The position numbers and the translations under genes were made by a program. The notes under the pieces were generated by a model, which saw only the letters and a list, made by a program, of their open reading frames with translations, was not told the DNA's origin and did not search any database. Positions 7,801-9,628 of a stretch of DNA of 9,628 bases are shown here, piece by piece. Positions within the stretch are counted from its first letter, which is position 1; every line of letters begins with the position of its first letter. This DNA is from Sedimentisphaerales bacterium (GTDB lineage Bacteria; Planctomycetota; Phycisphaerae; Sedimentisphaerales; Anaerobacaceae), in assembly GCA_016933985.1 (NCBI GenBank), contig JAFGTU010000267.1, forward strand, positions 1 through 9,628. Reading direction: 5' to 3'.

Positions 7801-8053
7801 CTACGATTCGATCTACGGCAAAATCGTCAGCGACTGGAAGATAAAGGATAATACCTTCACGCTGAACGTCGCCATCCCCGCCAATACGACCGCAACGGTC
7901 TATGTCCCCGCTGCGAATGTCCAGAGCGTAAAAGAAAGCGGCCGGAATGCAACAAAGGCCGAAAAAGTCCGATTCATAAAGGCAGAAAACGGCAAGGCGG
8001 TATTCGCCGTAGGCTCCGGAACCTACAAATTCACCTCACAATTGACTGACTAA
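4814..8053 (+). CDS. GH78 alpha-L-rhamnosidase, predicted lipoprotein
   Basis: A 1079-residue glycoside hydrolase that removes terminal alpha-L-rhamnose from polysaccharides or glycosides by an inverting mechanism. A hydrophobic signal (1-19) ends in AGGC with Cys20, suggesting lipid anchoring, although Ala at -3 is not the favoured lipobox residue. Likely order: Fn3-like domain (about 30-138); a galactose-binding-like jelly roll with TLYVNGQLV (about 190-305); the Bac_rhamnosid_N domain with LYELHINGKRVGEDYFTPGW (about 338-505); the concanavalin-like domain with FDMGQNFAGW (about 519-625); the (alpha/alpha)6 catalytic barrel (about 635-970); and a C-terminal beta domain. DCPQRDERLGWTGD supplies D665 and E671, with E671 the probable general acid. 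Glu932 in TIWERWDGW is the probable general base. NHYSFGSVGRW is also typical. The 190-305 module lies outside the core GH78 set. AAGGGAG 7 nt before ATG supports the start. The SGNH esterase gene follows, suggesting joint attack on acetylated rhamnose-containing glycans. No SusC/D-type or regulator gene is adjacent. Confidence 0.95.
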   Translation: MRIGFISIVLAATVFAAGGCATLNKSRTGAANLRCEYLTAPQGIGATAPRLSWVMDAPGRGRAQIAYQILVADSREKLDSGTGNLWDTGKVLSDQCNQIEYRGKPLAARQQCYWKVRVWDENGSASPWSNPATWTMGLLSPQDWWAKPIGYDADPPATGEGYTKIDPLNLEGCDWVWFPGEDGTKNVPVGFRYFRRTFEIPAGSKIKNARIRLIADNEGTLYVNGQLVQKFQGWTPTYTFDITAKVKPGQNTLAIAVENKGDAPNPAGLGGRLCVEFENGEHQKLSIDQSFKAAKDAPEAWLNPGFDDSSWANANSIAKAGGGPWGQVHKPQLVLPPPPYLRTDFAVDKPVKRAVVYASALGLYELHINGKRVGEDYFTPGWTDYNKRLYYQTYDVTDLIASGGNAIGAILADGWYAGYIGFGKKREHYGDKPRFLAQLEIEYADGDKDFIVTDKSWKAAYGPHIEADFLMGETYDARMEFTGWDRTGFDDSYWKPVAVTEKIEAKVEPYPSVTVRKIMEIRPIERTEPNPGVFVFDMGQNFAGWVRLKVKGREGDKVVLRFAEILNPDGTIYTTNLREARCTDTYTLCGCGTEVWEPKFTFHGFRYVEVTGYPGTPSKDAVTGVVLHSDTPVAGSFECSNPMINQLYSNITWSQRGNFIEIPTDCPQRDERLGWTGDAQIFIRTATYNMDVSAFFTKWLIDLEDAQIPEGAFPDVAPHKVAMGSGVPAWGDAGVICPWTIYEVYGDTRVIERHYESMKKWIAYLKTNSKDLLRPAYGYGDWVSIGSDTPKDVIATAYFAYSTKLLAGMAAAVGKVDDAKQYNELFDQIKAAFNKAYVANDGRIKGDTQTCYLLGLYFDLLPEDKRPVAAKYLVEDLKKRDWHLSTGFVGLSYLLPTLTDTGNLDVAYRLLNQDTFPSWGYSIRNGATTIWERWDGWTDEKGFQDPGMNSFNHYSFGSVGRWMFNTVAGIDTEGSGFKRIRIEPRPGGEFTYTNASYDSIYGKIVSDWKIKDNTFTLNVAIPANTTATVYVPAANVQSVKESGRNATKAEKVRFIKAENGKAVFAVGSGTYKFTSQLTD

Positions 8054-8080
8054 CATAGCTTCCGAACGGGAAATACAAAT

Positions 8081-8127
8081 TGTCATTCCGACCGAAGCCC
8101 CTCAGGGGCGCAGCGGAGGAATCTGTT
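8081..8127. repeat. Dispersed intergenic palindromic repeat (TGTCATTCCGA type)
   Basis: The segment opens TGTCATTCCGA and ends GGAGGAATCTGTT, the form of a small intergenic repeat seen repeatedly in many bacterial genomes. It folds as an imperfect hairpin: ATTCC (8085-8089) with GGAAT (8118-8122), CCG (8092-8094) with CGG (8114-8116), and GCCCC (8097-8101) with GGGGC (8105-8109) around a TCA loop. It fills about a third of the 130-bp gap between the rhamnosidase and esterase genes. No U tract follows. It may be a MITE- or REP-like element and could affect the stability of a joint transcript. Copy number in this genome cannot be seen from one window. Confidence 0.55.
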
Positions 8128-8183
8128 GTACAATCGCCTCGCCGAGCGCGAATCAACTTCTTTTGTGAAAAGGAATCCATCCT

Positions 8184-8927
8184 ATGAAACGCAGATTACT
8201 GACTCTATTTTTCGCACTGTTCTTTGTCTCGACGAGCATTTTCGCCGCACCGAATTCCGCCGTCACGCCGGAGCATCGCCATAGCTGGTGGACCCTGCGC
8301 CACATGGCCGTCATTGACCGCGTCAAGCAGGGCAACGTCGATCTAATCTTTATCGGCGACTCCATTACTCATAGTTGGGAAAACGCCGGCAAAGAGCTCT
8401 GGGAGAAATACTACGCCCCGCGAAACGCTGTGAATATGGGCTTTAGCGGCGACAGGACTCAGCACGTCCTCTGGCGGCTCGACAACGGCGAGATAGACGG
8501 CATCAGCCCCAAGGCCGCCGTCATTATGATAGGAACCAACAACTCCAACGGCAACGACAACACCGCCGAGGAGATCGCCGACGGGATAATCGCTATATGC
8601 AAAAAGCTTCGCAAGGACCTGCCCAAGACCAAGATCCTCCTGCTGGCCATCTTCCCCCGCGGCGAAAAGCCCGGTCCGCAGCGCGAGAAGAACGCCAAGG
8701 CCGGCGAGTTCGCATCCAAGATTGCTGGCGACGACCTGGATCCGCAGGACATGATTCGCTACCTCGACATAGGCCCCAAATTCCTCGAACCCGACCAATC
8801 CCTCTCGAAAGAGATCATGCCCGACTACCTCCACCCAAATGCAAAAGGCTACGAAATCTGGGCGGAGGCTGTTGAGCCCAAACTAAAAGAGCTGATGGGC
8901 GAGAAGGAGCCGAAGAATTCCAAGTGA
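8184..8927 (+). CDS. Exported SGNH/GDSL-family esterase
   Basis: A 247-residue SGNH hydrolase of the type related to platelet-activating-factor acetylhydrolase and carbohydrate acetylesterases. A basic then hydrophobic signal peptide (1-21, ending IFAA) predicts export. Block I is FIGDSIT with nucleophile Ser60; block II is NMGFSGDRT (84-92), whose glycine is an oxyanion donor; block III is GTNN with Asn119; block V is DYLHPN with Asp214 and His217. All four SGNH residues are therefore present and the enzyme should be active. Substrate is not readable from sequence; placed right behind a rhamnosidase, removal of acetyl groups from a plant or algal polysaccharide is a reasonable inference. AAGGA (8170-8174) lies 9 nt before the ATG and supports the start. 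The gap to the rhamnosidase gene is 130 bp with a palindromic repeat. The stop codon coincides with a GTGAC sequence at 8924-8928 at the border of the intron-like RNA region, so the extreme C-terminus deserves a check. Confidence 0.93.
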   Translation: MKRRLLTLFFALFFVSTSIFAAPNSAVTPEHRHSWWTLRHMAVIDRVKQGNVDLIFIGDSITHSWENAGKELWEKYYAPRNAVNMGFSGDRTQHVLWRLDNGEIDGISPKAAVIMIGTNNSNGNDNTAEEIADGIIAICKKLRKDLPKTKILLLAIFPRGEKPGPQREKNAKAGEFASKIAGDDLDPQDMIRYLDIGPKFLEPDQSLSKEIMPDYLHPNAKGYEIWAEAVEPKLKELMGEKEPKNSK

Positions 8928-8974
8928 CCATCTCGGTTTTCAGGGACAGACCCACGGTCCCATAGGGATCGACA

Positions 8975-9270
8975 CTGATTCACGCAGCCAAAGGGGACAA
9001 AGGACAAACAAACCGGCAATGTGAGCTTGTCCCTCACGTGGCAACCGGCTGGGCCGCGAGGTTCTAAGGCCTCCCGACAGAGGCGCCGAGGCACGAAGAA
9101 GGGCAGCGCCACAGCCGGGCAGAGAACGAAGACGGGGATGCCGATCGATGATAAGTCAACAGGTCTAATATGATCCCGGTCACGAGCGGCCCGCACAACA
9201 TGTGTGTGGGCTTAACCGCGGCCTTACAGGCAGGCAAGATCATGCCAACCGCGGGTGAAACCCGAGCCTG
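8975..9270 (+). ncRNA. Probable group II intron fragment (domain I and neighbours), no RT
   Basis: No credible gene occupies this stretch, yet it is dense in nested complementarity: GTGAG/CTCAC (9021-9025 with 9033-9037), GCCTC/GAGGC (9069-9073 with 9080-9084), GGGAT/ATCCC (9135-9139 with 9173-9177), GCGG/CCGC (9186-9189 with 9216-9219) enclosing CCCGCAC/GTGTGGG (9190-9196 with 9204-9210, one G-U), and CGGGT-GAA-ACCCG (9252-9264). The primary sequence, with GGCAATGTGAGC, CACGTGGCAAC, GAGGTTCTAAGGC and then GAACGAAGACGGGGATGCCGA, resembles, from memory, the start of bacterial group II introns (the D1-D4 part). Such introns are self-splicing ribozymes normally carrying a reverse transcriptase in domain IV and a conserved domain V. 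Neither is seen before gyrA, so this would be a truncated remnant or an orphan RNA. Boundaries are approximate; the 5' end may reach 8924. An unrelated structured RNA is the main alternative. Confidence 0.5.
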
Positions 9271-9280
9271 AATAGGTGGA

Positions 9281-9304
9281 TTTTGCCTGTTCGGGGGGGC
9301 AAAA
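9281..9304 (+). other. Short hairpin with a G7 tract before the gyrA promoter
   Basis: TTTTGCC (9281-9287) and GGCAAAA (9298-9304) form a perfect 7-bp stem around a 10-nt loop that contains most of a seven-G run (9293-9299). The T-rich arm comes first and the A-rich arm second, the reverse of an intrinsic terminator on the plus strand, so I do not call it one. It lies between the intron-like RNA and the gyrA promoter candidate and could be a binding site or an insertion scar. Confidence 0.3.
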
Positions 9305-9330
9305 ATGGCGGCGCAAAAACGGGGGATTTC

Positions 9331-9359
9331 TTGACTTGTTGGGAAGCTCGCGGTATGCT
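9331..9359 (+). promoter_or_regulatory. Candidate sigma-70 promoter for gyrA
   Basis: TTGACT (9331-9336, 5 of 6) and TATGCT (9354-9359, 4 of 6) are separated by the ideal 17 bases. Transcription would begin near 9366, leaving a leader of about 35 nt before the gyrA ATG. A GGGAA lies about 6 nt before that ATG. Position, spacing and orientation all fit, and the promoter lies downstream of the intron-like segment, so gyrA need not be transcribed through it. Confidence 0.55.
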
Positions 9360-9400
9360 TTTCGGGTGAGCCTTTTTAGCCTGGAAACCGGGAATAGTAT

Positions 9401-9628
9401 ATGAAGAAAACTGAAGCACCGCAGGAGCGATTCGAGGATATGCGTATCCTCGATGAGCTGAAGAATTCGTACCTGAACTACGCGATGAGCGTGATAGTTT
9501 CGCGTGCCCTGCCGGACGTTCGGGATGGCCTAAAACCCTCCCAGCGGCGGATTCTCGTGGCGATGAACGACCTGAATCTCGGCCCGCGCAGCAAGCACCG
9601 AAAATGCGCCAAGATCGTCGGCGATACG
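9401..9628 (+). CDS. gyrA: DNA gyrase subunit A, N-terminal 76 codons
   Basis: The frame from ATG at 9401 stays open to the last base of the window. It begins with a short charged leader followed by SYLNYAMSVIVSRALPDVRD (23-42), GLKPSQRRIL (43-52) and KCAKIVGDT at the end. These are the hallmark opening blocks of the type IIA topoisomerase A subunit, which makes and reseals the DNA double-strand break and with GyrB introduces negative supercoils. The catalytic tyrosine and quinolone-contact residues lie beyond the window. GyrA and ParC share these blocks and cannot be fully separated here; the ordinary gyrase subunit is more likely because planctomycetes often have a single clear gyrA. The start is supported by the promoter candidate at 9331-9359. 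The preceding gene is the esterase, 473 bp upstream, with no gyrB in view. Confidence 0.93.
   Translation, partial: MKKTEAPQERFEDMRILDELKNSYLNYAMSVIVSRALPDVRDGLKPSQRRILVAMNDLNLGPRSKHRKCAKIVGDT

Noticed and set aside
8343..8834. 163-codon minus-strand open frame
   Set aside because: Antisense to the SGNH esterase, whose four catalytic blocks are all on the plus strand.
8940..9300. RNase P RNA, tmRNA, SRP RNA or a cobalamin or c-di-GMP riboswitch as the identity of the structured region
   Set aside because: The signature blocks I know for these (such as GAGGAAAGTCC and ACAGAACCC for RNase P, the tRNA-like ends of tmRNA, or the B12 box) are not present.
9340..9376. Sequence GCTCGCGGTATGCTTTTCGGGTGAGCC considered as group II intron domain V
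   Set aside because: It has GCTC and GAGC ends but lacks the GAAA tetraloop and the AGC/GUUC catalytic layout; the sequence is better explained by the gyrA promoter.

Overview
The window looks like a chromosomal piece of a planctomycete, most likely an uncultured member of the Phycisphaerae/Sedimentisphaerales type. This is inferred from a signal peptidase I with a zinc-ribbon insertion and a very long second insertion, a large lipoprotein alpha-L-rhamnosidase, the style of the N-terminus of the gyrase A protein and of the HNH protein, and moderately GC-rich coding DNA with weak Shine-Dalgarno sites at some starts. No rRNA or other taxonomic marker is present, so the placement is tentative.

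Layout. Positions 1-1344 hold three minus-strand genes: an HNH endonuclease cut by the window edge, a CspA-type cold-shock protein and an HU/IHF-type nucleoid protein. A 721-bp gene-free divergent region (1345-2065) follows. It contains a terminator-like hairpin plus U8 in the leader of the HU gene, and a good promoter candidate and hairpin-rich leader for the plus-strand lepB. The plus strand then carries lepB (2066-3622), a branched-chain aminotransferase (ilvE type, 3838-4704), a GH78 alpha-L-rhamnosidase lipoprotein (4814-8053), an exported SGNH/GDSL esterase (8184-8927) and the first 76 codons of gyrA (9401 to the window end).

How the genes fit together. The rhamnosidase and the SGNH esterase make a plausible two-gene module for outside-the-cytoplasm breakdown of acetylated, rhamnose-containing polysaccharide. 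LepB is the type of general signal peptidase that could process the esterase; the rhamnosidase would instead go through lipoprotein processing. HU, Csp, LepB, IlvE and GyrA are housekeeping genes.

Non-coding content. The least ordinary stretch is 8928-9400. It is rich in nested hairpins and resembles domain I and neighbouring parts of a bacterial group II intron, with no reverse transcriptase and no recognisable domain V. I read it as a truncated intron remnant or an orphan D1-D4 RNA lying between the esterase and the gyrA promoter. Two short intergenic palindromic elements (4750-4766 and 8081-8127) look like dispersed repeats. I see no tRNA, rRNA, CRISPR array, transposase or prophage gene, and no clearly new multi-gene system.
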